A stretch of DNA of 31,446 nt from Bacilli bacterium (GTDB lineage Bacteria > Bacillota_I > Bacilli_A > RFN20 > CAG-288). The first letter of the stretch is position 1; each line of letters starts with the position of its first letter. The DNA lies in the NCBI GenBank assembly GCA_900763245.1, contig CAAFJQ010000036.1, positions 1 through 31,446 of the forward strand. The letters are read 5' to 3'. This document shows positions 24,389-31,446 of this stretch, in pieces. The notes beneath the pieces are model-generated. The model made no database searches. It saw only the letters and a list, made by a program, of their open reading frames with translations, and was not told the origin of the DNA. The position numbers and the translations under genes were made by a program.

Positions 24389-25335
24389 CAGTAATGTACC
24401 TTTCTCTTAGCAACTTCTTTCTGAATGACCGTAAAGATGAGAATGATGATGAGCAAGATGACCGCGCCTGCTGCTGCGATTTGAAGACCGCTAGTGTTCT
24501 TCATGTAGTCGTAGATGTAGAAGGCAACAGTCTTCATGCTGGAAGGACCAGTGGACTCTAAGAAGGATCCGCCTTCAGCGCCGAATAAAGCGACGACGGA
24601 GGTGTATTCCTTGAATCCGCCGATGAAGGAGGTGATCATAACGTAGAGAATCTGAGGGGAAAGAAGCGGGATTGTGACTTTTCTGACCATCTTCCATTTG
24701 GAAGAACCATCGACCTTGGCAGCATCGTAGTACTGTCCGTCGATGTTCTGAAGTCCACCTAAGAAGATCAGAATCTTATAAGGCAGGGAGTGCCAGACGA
24801 TGTAGACACATAAGGCGAAGAAGGCAGCCCAATAGTTCGGAGCGGAGCCAGAGCTTCCTGCGTACAGCCAGTTGATATTCGTATGGAATATATAGTTGAA
24901 GACACCGTTCTGGTCGAAAATGACAGAGAAGACCATACCGATAGCGATAGCGTTGGTGACATAAGGCATGAAGAAGATGGTCTGGAAGATCTTCTGAAGT
25001 CTCTTGATGGAGTTGAGGGCGATAGCGATGGCAAGAGCGATGATGATAGAAAGAGGAACAGTGACGAAGGTGATGAGCAAGGTGTTAGGCAAGGCTACTT
25101 TAATGAACTCATCTTCATATAACTTCATGGTGCCCTGTTCGAATGTCGGCTTCAGGTGAAGGATTTCAAGATAGTTGTCGAAGGTGAAGCCGTCGTGGGT
25201 ACCAGTCAAGGTATCATAGTTCTTCAAGAAGGAGATACCGATTGTGTTGACGATTGGATAAAAGGTGAAGACCGCCATCAGAATGATGACAGGGGCTAAA
25301 TAAAGCCAAGCTTTCCAGTTATTCTTGCTTTCCAT
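24388..25335 (-). CDS. MalF-type ABC permease
   Basis: 315 residues, normal for the CUT1 family, with six helices: first at WLYLAPVIILMAVFTFYPIV, last at AAAGAVILLIIILIFTV. The EAA loop is YYDAAKVDGSSKWKMVRKVTIP. It forms the membrane channel with the MalG-type permease downstream. The start overlaps the ATPase stop by one base (TAATG at 25333-25337) and the stop overlaps the next start (TGATG), so the three subunits are translationally coupled. The periplasmic-type loop between helices 1 and 2 is of usual length. Confidence 0.92.
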   Translation of the reverse strand: MESKNNWKAWLYLAPVIILMAVFTFYPIVNTIGISFLKNYDTLTGTHDGFTFDNYLEILHLKPTFEQGTMKLYEDEFIKVALPNTLLITFVTVPLSIIIALAIAIALNSIKRLQKIFQTIFFMPYVTNAIAIGMVFSVIFDQNGVFNYIFHTNINWLYAGSSGSAPNYWAAFFALCVYIVWHSLPYKILIFLGGLQNIDGQYYDAAKVDGSSKWKMVRKVTIPLLSPQILYVMITSFIGGFKEYTSVVALFGAEGGSFLESTGPSSMKTVAFYIYDYMKNTSGLQIAAAGAVILLIIILIFTVIQKEVAKRKVHY

Positions 25336-26783
25336 TAGAAGTAGATTCTTTCTTCACTTTCATAGTCGAACAAGAAGATCTTATTCTTACGGATAGAAAG
25401 TGAAACTTTACCGACAGAAACTGGAATGTCGCTATCAATGATGACTTTGATCTGTTCGCCTAAGAACTTATCATGCATAGCGATAAGGGATTTGTCTCTT
25501 CCCTGTGTGATGATCTGATTGACATCAATGGTAAGCTTATAGTCATCGCAGACAGGAACGAATCCTTCCGGACGGATAGCGATATAGATCTTCTTATCCT
25601 GATCAAGCTTATCGCTCTCTAAAACGCATTCATCGCCTAAGAAGACCTTATGGTTCTCAATTCTTCCTTCGAAGACGTTGATGGGAGGAACGCCTAAGAA
25701 CTTGGCAACAAATAAATTCTTCGGATTGTCATACATAGTCTGAGGATGATCTTTCTGCATTTCGATGCCGTCTTTCATGACAACGATATCATCGCAGATG
25801 GACATAGCTTCATCCTGGTCGTGTGTGACGAAGATTGTGGTGATGCCTGTTTCCTGCTGAATTCTTCTGATCTCTTCACGAGTCTGAATTCTAAGACGGG
25901 CATCAAGGTTACTTAACGGTTCATCGAGAAGGAGAACTCTCGGTTTCTTGACCAAAGCACGGGCGATAGCGACACGCTGCTGCTGACCGCCGGAGAGTTC
26001 GCTCGGTTTTCTTTCAAGATACTGAGAGATCTGAACGAGTCTGGCAGCTTCCTGAACAAGGGCATCGATTTCATCCTTTGTGATCTTTCTCTTGAAGACG
26101 AGGACATTGCCTTGTTCATCGATAAGCTCATACTTGTCGTTGATAAGGATGTGCTTGGCATTGTTCTTCTGAACCTGCTTTTCTCTCAAAGCAGCAAGTT
26201 TCTCGATTGTGGCATCGATGATTGTCTGTGGATTCTCAGAGCAATGGAGTTTCAAGCCAAAGAGCTTCTTTGCCATAGAAGTGACAATGCGGAAGTGATC
26301 GACCAAGGCCTGGATAGCAAGTTCCTTAGAAATTTTGTTGTGATAGACAGAGCTCTTGATAATGTTGATAATCTCATCAGCATGATTCTTGAGAAGTTCA
26401 GTCTCAACATCGCAGTTCATGAGAACAGTTTCCTTTGCAGGAGCGACCGTCTTCATATTGGTCAACGGGAAGGCAACGTTATCATAAACGCTGAGATGAG
26501 GATACAACGCGTAGTTTTGGAAGACCAAACCAATTCCTCTCTTTTCGGGGGCGAGATGAGTGACTTCCTCATCTCCGAACCAGATTTCACCATCAGTCGG
26601 TTGCTTCAGGCCGGCAATCATATACAGAGTTGTCGATTTGCCGCATCCTGATGGGCCTAACAATCCTAGAAGCTCGCCGTCATGAATATCGATGTTGAGA
26701 TCAGAAACAGCAATGGTCTCAGGTCGATTTTTCTTTGCGTCTCCGGGGAATGCTTTCGTCAAATGCTTCAGTTTGATTTCCAT
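25335..26783 (-). CDS. MalK/UgpC-type ABC ATPase with about 120-residue insertion
   Basis: 482 residues from the ATG at 26783 (AAAGGTG 5 bases upstream); typical MalK/MsmK is about 370. Walker A GPSGCGKS at 43-50, Q-loop FQNY near 89, signature LSGGQQQRVA near 263, Walker B VLLLDEP near 283, D-loop SNLDA, switch VTHDQ. The C terminus carries a TOBE-like regulatory domain (IAIRPEGF). The distance from Q-loop to signature is about 174 residues instead of about 53: residues about 110-243 are an insertion with helices (ELLKNHADEIINIIKSS, QTIIDATIEKLAALREK) and a hairpin (ILINDKYELIDEQGNVLVF). Mycoplasma homologues such as MG187 are, as I recall, similarly long. It is first in the operon behind a strong promoter. 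Confidence 0.92.
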   Translation of the reverse strand: MEIKLKHLTKAFPGDAKKNRPETIAVSDLNIDIHDGELLGLLGPSGCGKSTTLYMIAGLKQPTDGEIWFGDEEVTHLAPEKRGIGLVFQNYALYPHLSVYDNVAFPLTNMKTVAPAKETVLMNCDVETELLKNHADEIINIIKSSVYHNKISKELAIQALVDHFRIVTSMAKKLFGLKLHCSENPQTIIDATIEKLAALREKQVQKNNAKHILINDKYELIDEQGNVLVFKRKITKDEIDALVQEAARLVQISQYLERKPSELSGGQQQRVAIARALVKKPRVLLLDEPLSNLDARLRIQTREEIRRIQQETGITTIFVTHDQDEAMSICDDIVVMKDGIEMQKDHPQTMYDNPKNLFVAKFLGVPPINVFEGRIENHKVFLGDECVLESDKLDQDKKIYIAIRPEGFVPVCDDYKLTIDVNQIITQGRDKSLIAMHDKFLGEQIKVIIDSDIPVSVGKVSLSIRKNKIFLFDYESEERIYF

Positions 26784-26823
26784 AATTTCACCTTTCTCGG
26801 AATCCGTACCGATCAAACATTGG

Positions 26824-26862
26824 GTAGTTATATTTTTACATATTTATAATGTGTACAACTAC
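26824..26862 (-). promoter_or_regulatory. Inverted repeat at the 5' end of the transporter mRNA
   Basis: GTAGTT (26824-26829) and AACTAC (26857-26862) are exact inverted repeats, with inner ACAT and ATGT also able to pair. The repeat lies right after the predicted start of transcription, so it may be a 5' stabilising hairpin or an operator. Confidence 0.4.
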
Positions 26863-26870
26863 TCCCTAAA

Positions 26871-26899
26871 ATTATAAGGCTTAGCGATAACCTTATCAA
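26871..26899 (-). promoter_or_regulatory. Promoter of the ABC transporter/nuclease operon
   Basis: On the minus strand TTGATA (26894-26899), 17-base spacer, TATAAT (26871-26876). It lies in the gap between the RDD protein stop and the ATPase, predicting a leader of about 80 bases. Confidence 0.8.
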
Positions 26900-26924
26900 C
26901 TTAAAAAGGCGAAAAGTCCAATAA

Positions 26925-27887
26925 TCACGAAGAAATCTTGAAATTATTGTTCTCAATACTGGCATCTTTTACGCTTCCAGTACGAGATAAATACTCAGAA
27001 TAATTGAGATAAACATCTCTTTTCGAACTATCAATGACATAAGTGTTGGAAACATAGTCGAAAAAGTCCTGTCCTCGCTTGGAAAAATGCATCATTGTGA
27101 CTGATACAGCCCATGGAATAAAACAGGTGAAAACAGAGAGCCAGAATCCGACAAAAAGAAGGAGCATGTCTCTAGCAAACAAGGTCCAGCCTGTCACATT
27201 CAAAGCATCTACACTAATGAGTGAAATCTTAAACATATACATACCGATTGTTCGTCTTCCTCTTTTAAGAAGCAAAGGAACAATAAGGAAAGAAATCGAA
27301 TATCCGATAGACATACAGATAATCAATTCGATGACCGATGTTCTGACGATGATATTGGTCAATTCGGTATATCTTGTATTAAGCGACATATAGGCGATGA
27401 GATAGTGTTCGATTTCAGAATAATAGAACTTATAATAATCCTCATCGGAATAATCAGACTCGACATAAGTCCCCTTGCTTTCATCGAATCTGAACAAGGG
27501 TCCTCCATCGCTTGCTTTCTCGTTTTTCTTTCTGTCCTGATAAGCGTTATAGTAGCCATCATCAGTAAAGAAACGTTTATCTGCATAGAATTCCTCAATC
27601 GCATTGTTCAAAGTTGTTTTCTTATCCGTGACTGGGCCTTTGCTTGCGTCCATCACCAAAATGATGGCTTTGCCGCCTGAATAGATAGAGGTTGAATTTT
27701 CAATCTTGTCTCTTTCTGCTACAACATTCTTATAGGCTGGGACCACATTTGTAACAGCTCCAACTGACGCAGATAAAAACAAACCTAAAATAAAGGCGAT
27801 GAAAATATCGATGAAGAAAGCGAACCATCTCTTATAATTCTTTGCTCTGCTGTATTCGACTTCTATGATGTTCTCATTATTTTCCAT
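26925..27887 (-). CDS. RDD-family membrane protein (second of pair)
   Basis: 320 residues. RDD landmarks are present: RWFAFFIDIFIAFILG in helix 1, KRGRRTIGMYMFKISLI after helix 2, and KRGQDFFDYVSNTYVID near the end. A large extracellular insert of about 140 residues (45-185), rich in Tyr, Asp and Lys, separates helices 1 and 2; plain RDD proteins have a short loop here. It overlaps the other RDD gene by 11 bases and lacks a strong Shine-Dalgarno. RDD proteins have been linked to ion transport, but the function of forms with large outer loops is unknown. The location beside lipoproteins suggests a surface role. Confidence 0.82.
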   Translation of the reverse strand: MENNENIIEVEYSRAKNYKRWFAFFIDIFIAFILGLFLSASVGAVTNVVPAYKNVVAERDKIENSTSIYSGGKAIILVMDASKGPVTDKKTTLNNAIEEFYADKRFFTDDGYYNAYQDRKKNEKASDGGPLFRFDESKGTYVESDYSDEDYYKFYYSEIEHYLIAYMSLNTRYTELTNIIVRTSVIELIICMSIGYSISFLIVPLLLKRGRRTIGMYMFKISLISVDALNVTGWTLFARDMLLLFVGFWLSVFTCFIPWAVSVTMMHFSKRGQDFFDYVSNTYVIDSSKRDVYLNYSEYLSRTGSVKDASIENNNFKISS

Positions 27888-29121
27888 AACTGTTTTCTTT
27901 CTTGTCCTGCTCGATCATGAAATCTTCTTCTTTTTCTCTTACATCAACTGTGATTGTCTGAGAAGCAAAATCGCTCAATGTCTGATTGCTCTTGCTGATA
28001 AAGAAAAACACGATAGACACGACAATCATCAAAAATGAGAAAAGTATCGTCTGGAAGAGCGTAATAGGTCCAAACAAATAGCAGGAAAGCAAATCGATCT
28101 TTCCTAATAAAACCGGCATGAAGAAGATAGAACTGAAAGTCATGATGAATGTGACAAAATCTTTTACAATCACATTCCAGATGCGAAGTTCCATTTGATC
28201 CGTTCTTGACATAGCCAAAGAAAAAAATCGATATCCAATCGTTCTACCATGTTTGAAGATAAGCTGGAAAGGAACATAACATATCAAAAACGCAATGGCA
28301 TATGCTAATACCAACATCCAACCTAACATGGAAGAGTATTTATGATACACGGTATTGAATTCATTCATCTTCTCAATGTAAGGAGTAAAACTTTTTTCTA
28401 CTTCTGATATAGCGTTGATGATGACAGAACGATATAGATAAGAAAGTTTCTGATAAAGTTCTTTTCCGCTTTCCGTATTGTAGTTGACATAGTCCAATAG
28501 GATTTTCGTATTCTCTTTGCTCAGATAAAAGACATCAGTATTTACATCGAAATCAGAAGAGACCAAAGTCTTGTTATCACTATCAAGCTTTAAGAGTTTC
28601 GTATTGACATCTAACAAAAAAAACGTGTCAATTTCAGAAGCGTAGTCTTTCTTATTCTCGTTTCTGAAATTGAGATAATAATAGAGAATATCATCATTTT
28701 GATAATAACCATCTTTATCCTGATAAGAAAGAAGTTCTTCTGTTTTAATCTCAACATACTCCTTCTTTCCCTGCTTCAGTTCATAGTAATCGATATCTGA
28801 ATATTTCGTTGTCGAAAACTTCAGCAATTTCACAATATAGTTCTTGCTTTCCGAAGAAACAGAGACAAGATTCTCTTTTGAATTCTTTTTCTGAAGATGA
28901 GTTGAAACGATTTCATCCAAAACAAAATCCTGTTTTTCTTTATATTGTTTCTCGACTTCTTTTGTAGATGGAAGCTGATTGAATATTGGCTGAATGACTA
29001 ACGCAAATAGAGAAAAAGATACCAACAGAACCAAAAAATAATCGATCAGCATCACTACCAACCGTCTGCCTTTTTTGGCTGTCTTATACGTTGAAGAATC
29101 TAAAATGTTATCATTGAACAT
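27877..29121 (-). CDS. RDD-family membrane protein with large external domain
   Basis: 414 residues. Helix 1 begins GRRLVVMLIDYFLVLLV; after an outer segment of about 210 residues (Asp/Lys/Tyr-rich, no cysteines) come LGWMLVLAYAIAFLICYVPFQLIFKHGRTIGYRFFSL and two more helices, and the C terminus has LSDFASQTITVDV, all matching RDD landmarks. It is a diverged paralogue of the next gene. The ATG at 29121 has no Shine-Dalgarno; TATAAT ends 7 bases before it, so a leaderless mRNA is likely. The promoter overlaps an 18-bp perfect palindrome. The two RDD proteins could form a heteromer at the surface. Confidence 0.8.
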   Translation of the reverse strand: MFNDNILDSSTYKTAKKGRRLVVMLIDYFLVLLVSFSLFALVIQPIFNQLPSTKEVEKQYKEKQDFVLDEIVSTHLQKKNSKENLVSVSSESKNYIVKLLKFSTTKYSDIDYYELKQGKKEYVEIKTEELLSYQDKDGYYQNDDILYYYLNFRNENKKDYASEIDTFFLLDVNTKLLKLDSDNKTLVSSDFDVNTDVFYLSKENTKILLDYVNYNTESGKELYQKLSYLYRSVIINAISEVEKSFTPYIEKMNEFNTVYHKYSSMLGWMLVLAYAIAFLICYVPFQLIFKHGRTIGYRFFSLAMSRTDQMELRIWNVIVKDFVTFIMTFSSIFFMPVLLGKIDLLSCYLFGPITLFQTILFSFLMIVVSIVFFFISKSNQTLSDFASQTITVDVREKEEDFMIEQDKKENSYGK

Positions 29122-29128
29122 GCATATA

Positions 29129-29146
29129 ATTATATCATGATATAAT
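29129..29146 (-). promoter_or_regulatory. Extended -10 promoter inside an 18-bp perfect palindrome
   Basis: ATTATATCATGATATAAT is its own reverse complement. On the minus strand its second half TGATATAAT is an extended -10 ending 7 bases before the RDD start codon. The same symmetry would allow a plus-strand promoter, or binding of a dimeric repressor. Confidence 0.6.
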
Positions 29147-29173
29147 GGATTTTCTTAATCAAATCAAAGACAT

Positions 29174-29210
29174 AAAAAGCCCATCTGACTGTTTGAAGAC
29201 AAATGGGCTT
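29174..29210 (-). terminator. Terminator after the zinc-ribbon protein
   Basis: On the minus strand AAGCCCAT pairs with ATGGGCTT around an 18-base loop that pairs further, followed by TTTTT. It lies 10 bases past the stop at 29221. Confidence 0.85.
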
Positions 29211-29220
29211 AGTATCTAGA

Positions 29221-29637
29221 TTATTTCTTCAGTTTGGTTTCCTGAATCACGGACTTATAGAACTTGATGTTCGATAAGGAACCTACAAGTTTAATCGTTC
29301 CGAAGACAAGTTCAAACAAAGAAACAGATAAACAGATACAGCAGACAACGAACTCAATCGAAGCAGGTCTGAATTCTCTTTCTCTAAGACTATTGAACTT
29401 AAAGGAGAGGAACAAGAACAACGCTCCGACGATCAGAAGGATTGCACCAGTCACAAGAAAGACCAATCCAGAATTCTTTTTGTCAGTATTGATTGTAATG
29501 TTGTTATGAGCGTTCTGATGAAGCTCATGAACATCCTTCACAGTCATCTTACTGTTGTTCTGGTTCTTTCCGCAGAAGGGACAAACCTCTTCATTTTCTT
29601 CGATGGTCTTTTTGCAATAGATACAATGTCTTTTCAT
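29221..29637 (-). CDS. Zinc-ribbon membrane protein
   Basis: 138 residues. The N terminus is a zinc ribbon with two CxxC knuckles (CIYCKKTIEENEEVCPFCGK). A polar linker rich in His and Asn follows, then two helices (LVFLVTGAILLIVGALFLFL and a second from about IEFVVCCICLSVSLFELVFG) and a Lys-rich tail. The membrane part is paralogous to the small protein at 19370-19693. It starts 3 bases past the stop of the solute-binding protein and has no strong ribosome binding site, so it is probably translated by reinitiation. The role is unknown; zinc ribbons fused to helices are common in Bacillota membrane proteins without a known substrate. Confidence 0.8.
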   Translation of the reverse strand: MKRHCIYCKKTIEENEEVCPFCGKNQNNSKMTVKDVHELHQNAHNNITINTDKKNSGLVFLVTGAILLIVGALFLFLSFKFNSLREREFRPASIEFVVCCICLSVSLFELVFGTIKLVGSLSNIKFYKSVIQETKLKK

Positions 29638-29640
29638 AAC

Positions 29641-31260
29641 TTATGCGAGAAGAGCTTTCTTGGCATCGTCGAAAGCCTTGTCAACGACAGCCTTGAGCTT
29701 GACGTCAGTATCAGTCTCTTCCAGTTTGGCATCGAAGACATCCTTAACCAACTTTCCGACTGCTGTTCTTGTTTCAGCGGAGCCAACGAAAACATCAGAC
29801 ATGAAGTAGGCGTTTTCAGATGTATAGGTTTCATTTAACTTCAAAGCCTGACCAGTGTAGTCATTGTACTTGGCTTTGTATGCGGCCTTTGCATCTGTTG
29901 TTCCGGCAGCATCAGTAAGAGCCTTGACTGTTTCAGTCTTATAGGAGGTTTCTCTGAGCGGGAAGTAAGCCTTGGTGACAGCTAACTTAGCGGAGTTCTC
30001 AGTATTGGTCAAGAACTTGTAGAATTCGAAAGCGGCCTTATTGACATCATTGTCCTTGTTTCTGAAGAAGGTAAGAGAAGGACCCTGGGAAATAACTTTG
30101 GCATCCTTTGCCTTAGTTCCTTCCTTCCAGTTCATAGCATGGTTAAGAGAAGCCTTGAAGCCGCCATTTGTTGCAAAGTAGGAAGCGCCGGCAGTAGAAG
30201 AAACAGCCATGAAGATGGTTCCCTTAGTGACCATGTTGGAAGAATATTCATGATATTGGTTTTTCTCATCAGTGATAGGAAGCTGGTTCTGTGTAGCAAT
30301 CAAACCTTCATTGTTCCACTTCTTAATCTGCATCATCAAAGCTTTGGCTTCATCGCTGAACCAAGTGTTCTTGGCAACTGCATCAGCACCATTGCCATTG
30401 GTATAGGCAATACCAGCGTTCTTAAGGAGAGAAATGAACATGTTTTCAGAAGAATCCCAGCAGAAAGGAACAGCGGTGAAATAGCCCTTTGCATCTCTCT
30501 GATTCTTGAATAAATCAGGGAAGTCAGCTTTCATCTTTCTGGCGACTTCGATCATTTCATAGAAGTTTTCAGGAACATTGTATTTTGTCTTAGTGTCTTT
30601 GGCCACAGGAGCTGTATAAACAGCAACAGTAGACTCTTTTCCTTCCTTGTCTGTAACTTTCTTGGTTGTATCTTCACCAGCCTTGCCAGCGCCTTCCAAA
30701 TCGAAGACACTCTGGTTGATAGCTAATGTTTCACCAGACTTGGAATACGGTAAGGAATAATATTTACCATTGAAGCAACCTTTTTCGATGGAAAGATAGT
30801 TCTGGTTGAAGTCAGTATCTTTCTCTAATTCGGCAGCAAAAGCAGTCATATCATAGGAGATTTCATTGTCGACATAGGTGGCAACGTTGTCCTGATAGGT
30901 AGAAGCGATGGTCGGGAAGTTTCCGGTAGCCATACCATCCTTAATGGAAGTTGCGATTTTAGTATAATTTCCCTTATACTGAGAATCGATTTTGATATTC
31001 GGATGGACAGCTTCAAACTCAGCAATCAAATCCTGAGCATAGTAGTATTCGTAATAGTTCTTATTCTTTCTGTTTTCTTCTTCGGTCTTGCTTGCATCCG
31101 GTGTCTGATAGTTGTTCCACCAAGTGACTTCGACCTGTTTATCAGGAGCGATTGTGGTCTTATCTTCAGTGACCTTGTCAGATGTCTTTTCGCCGCAGCC
31201 AACAAGCATTAAAGATGTGAGAGCAAGAATACCTAACGATTTCTTCTTCATTAACTTCAT
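29641..31260 (-). CDS. Second ABC solute-binding lipoprotein (family 1)
   Basis: 539 residues. Lipoprotein signal with lipobox LVGC (Cys22), AAGGGGG 9 bases before the ATG. VTWWNNYQTPD and DLIAEFEAVHPNIKIDSQYKGNY are the usual first strand and helix of family 1 binding proteins. Paralogous to the protein at 21515-22981: QGPSLTFFRNK matches QGPSLCFFNTK, and SDVFVGSAETRTAVG matches SSVFNGSAKARSEIG. No permease or ATPase is encoded in its own short unit with the zinc-ribbon gene, so it may share the transporter at 23-26.8 kb. An Asn/Lys-rich insertion near residue 200-225 makes it about 50 residues longer. The ligand is unknown. Confidence 0.88.
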   Translation of the reverse strand: MKLMKKKSLGILALTSLMLVGCGEKTSDKVTEDKTTIAPDKQVEVTWWNNYQTPDASKTEEENRKNKNYYEYYYAQDLIAEFEAVHPNIKIDSQYKGNYTKIATSIKDGMATGNFPTIASTYQDNVATYVDNEISYDMTAFAAELEKDTDFNQNYLSIEKGCFNGKYYSLPYSKSGETLAINQSVFDLEGAGKAGEDTTKKVTDKEGKESTVAVYTAPVAKDTKTKYNVPENFYEMIEVARKMKADFPDLFKNQRDAKGYFTAVPFCWDSSENMFISLLKNAGIAYTNGNGADAVAKNTWFSDEAKALMMQIKKWNNEGLIATQNQLPITDEKNQYHEYSSNMVTKGTIFMAVSSTAGASYFATNGGFKASLNHAMNWKEGTKAKDAKVISQGPSLTFFRNKDNDVNKAAFEFYKFLTNTENSAKLAVTKAYFPLRETSYKTETVKALTDAAGTTDAKAAYKAKYNDYTGQALKLNETYTSENAYFMSDVFVGSAETRTAVGKLVKDVFDAKLEETDTDVKLKAVVDKAFDDAKKALLA

Positions 31261-31311
31261 TTTTGTTTTCCCCCTTTATAAAGTTAATTGTCGTATATTA
31301 CCATTCTGAGG

Positions 31312-31406
31312 TGTACCGATAAGTTTGGACTAACAGGAGTACCTTTCCATCCTTGTTCCTGAACAAGGATGGAAATCGCGCGCTCCTCGATCCAAGCGGA
31401 GGTACA
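31312..31406. mobile_element. MITE-like element C, same architecture as element A
   Basis: TGTACC (31312-31317) and GGTACA (31401-31406) are exact inverted ends, extended by G/C on either side. Inside lie TTTGGAC (left) and ATCCAA (right), and AGGAG (left) and CTCCT (right), matching the TTGGAC...AGGAG layout of elements A and B. A 15-bp stem with 2-base loop (31344-31375, 32 bp) fills the centre. It lies about 50 bases upstream of the solute-binding protein start and ends near the window edge. The remaining bases to 31446 show nothing recognisable. Confidence 0.5.
31344..31375. repeat. 32-bp near-perfect palindrome at the centre of element C
   Basis: TTTCCATCCTTGTTC (31344-31358) is followed by CT and its exact reverse complement (31361-31375). 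Same length as the palindrome in element A but unrelated in sequence. No T run follows on either strand. Confidence 0.9.
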
Positions 31407-31446
31407 CTTTTTCAATGAAATTCACATTCGAGCAGAAACTCAGGGC

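Noticed and set aside
1..31446. CRISPR array, prophage or rRNA operon
   Set aside because: No regularly spaced repeats, phage structural genes or rRNA sequences were seen.

Overview
The window comes from a low- to mid-GC Bacillota genome using the standard code (TGG for Trp, TGA as a normal stop). Most ribosome binding sites are strong (AAGGAG or GGAGG), and sigma-A-like promoters and intrinsic terminators are frequent. The run rbgA-rnhB-dprA-topA-xerC follows the order I recall from Bacillus. The long sugar-type ABC ATPase next to a nuclease lipoprotein recalls mollicutes. I therefore favour an anaerobic member of the Bacilli near Erysipelotrichales, RF39 or the mollicute branch. This placement is inferred from gene content, not from a tree.

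Layout. (1) 1-1540: a plus-strand FtsH-like AAA+/zinc protease without membrane segments, with more AT-rich codon use than its neighbours. It is followed by two inverted-repeat elements that look like the ends of an IS3/IS150-type element. (2) 1541-7630: a minus-strand run of deoD, a membrane-anchored NERD-like protein, an unidentified multi-pass membrane protein, and a split 2-hydroxyacyl-CoA dehydratase activase/D-component pair joined by ATGA overlaps. (3) 8428-16556: a housekeeping block transcribed leftward: rbgA, rnhB, dprA, topA, a PAQR/hemolysin III protein, xerC, a HAD phosphatase and the c-di-AMP synthase cdaA. Promoters and terminators can be seen inside it, including a terminator hairpin whose 3' arm holds the dprA ribosome binding site. 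(4) 16557-18287: a divergent XRE regulator, a CarD-like regulator, tRNA-Ser(GCU) and an unexplained GC-rich island ending in a T run. (5) 18288-31260: a large leftward surface and transport locus.

The surface locus is the most interesting part. From a promoter at 26871-26899 the order is: MalK-like ATPase with an insertion of about 120 residues, MalF-like permease, MalG-like permease with a charged N-terminal extension of about 175 residues, solute-binding lipoprotein, staphylococcal-nuclease lipoprotein with an OB-fold-like segment, a small two-helix membrane protein, and an OB-fold-like lipoprotein. Upstream lie two RDD membrane proteins, a zinc-ribbon paralogue of the small membrane protein, and a second solute-binding lipoprotein related to the first. 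The pairing of a nuclease lipoprotein with a CUT1-type transporter parallels, from memory, the Mycoplasma genitalium MG186-MG189 cluster. It suggests a system that digests extracellular nucleic acid at the surface and imports the products.

At the right edge (31312-31406) is another inverted-repeat element with the same plan as the left one: IS3-like ends around a central 32-bp palindrome of different sequence.
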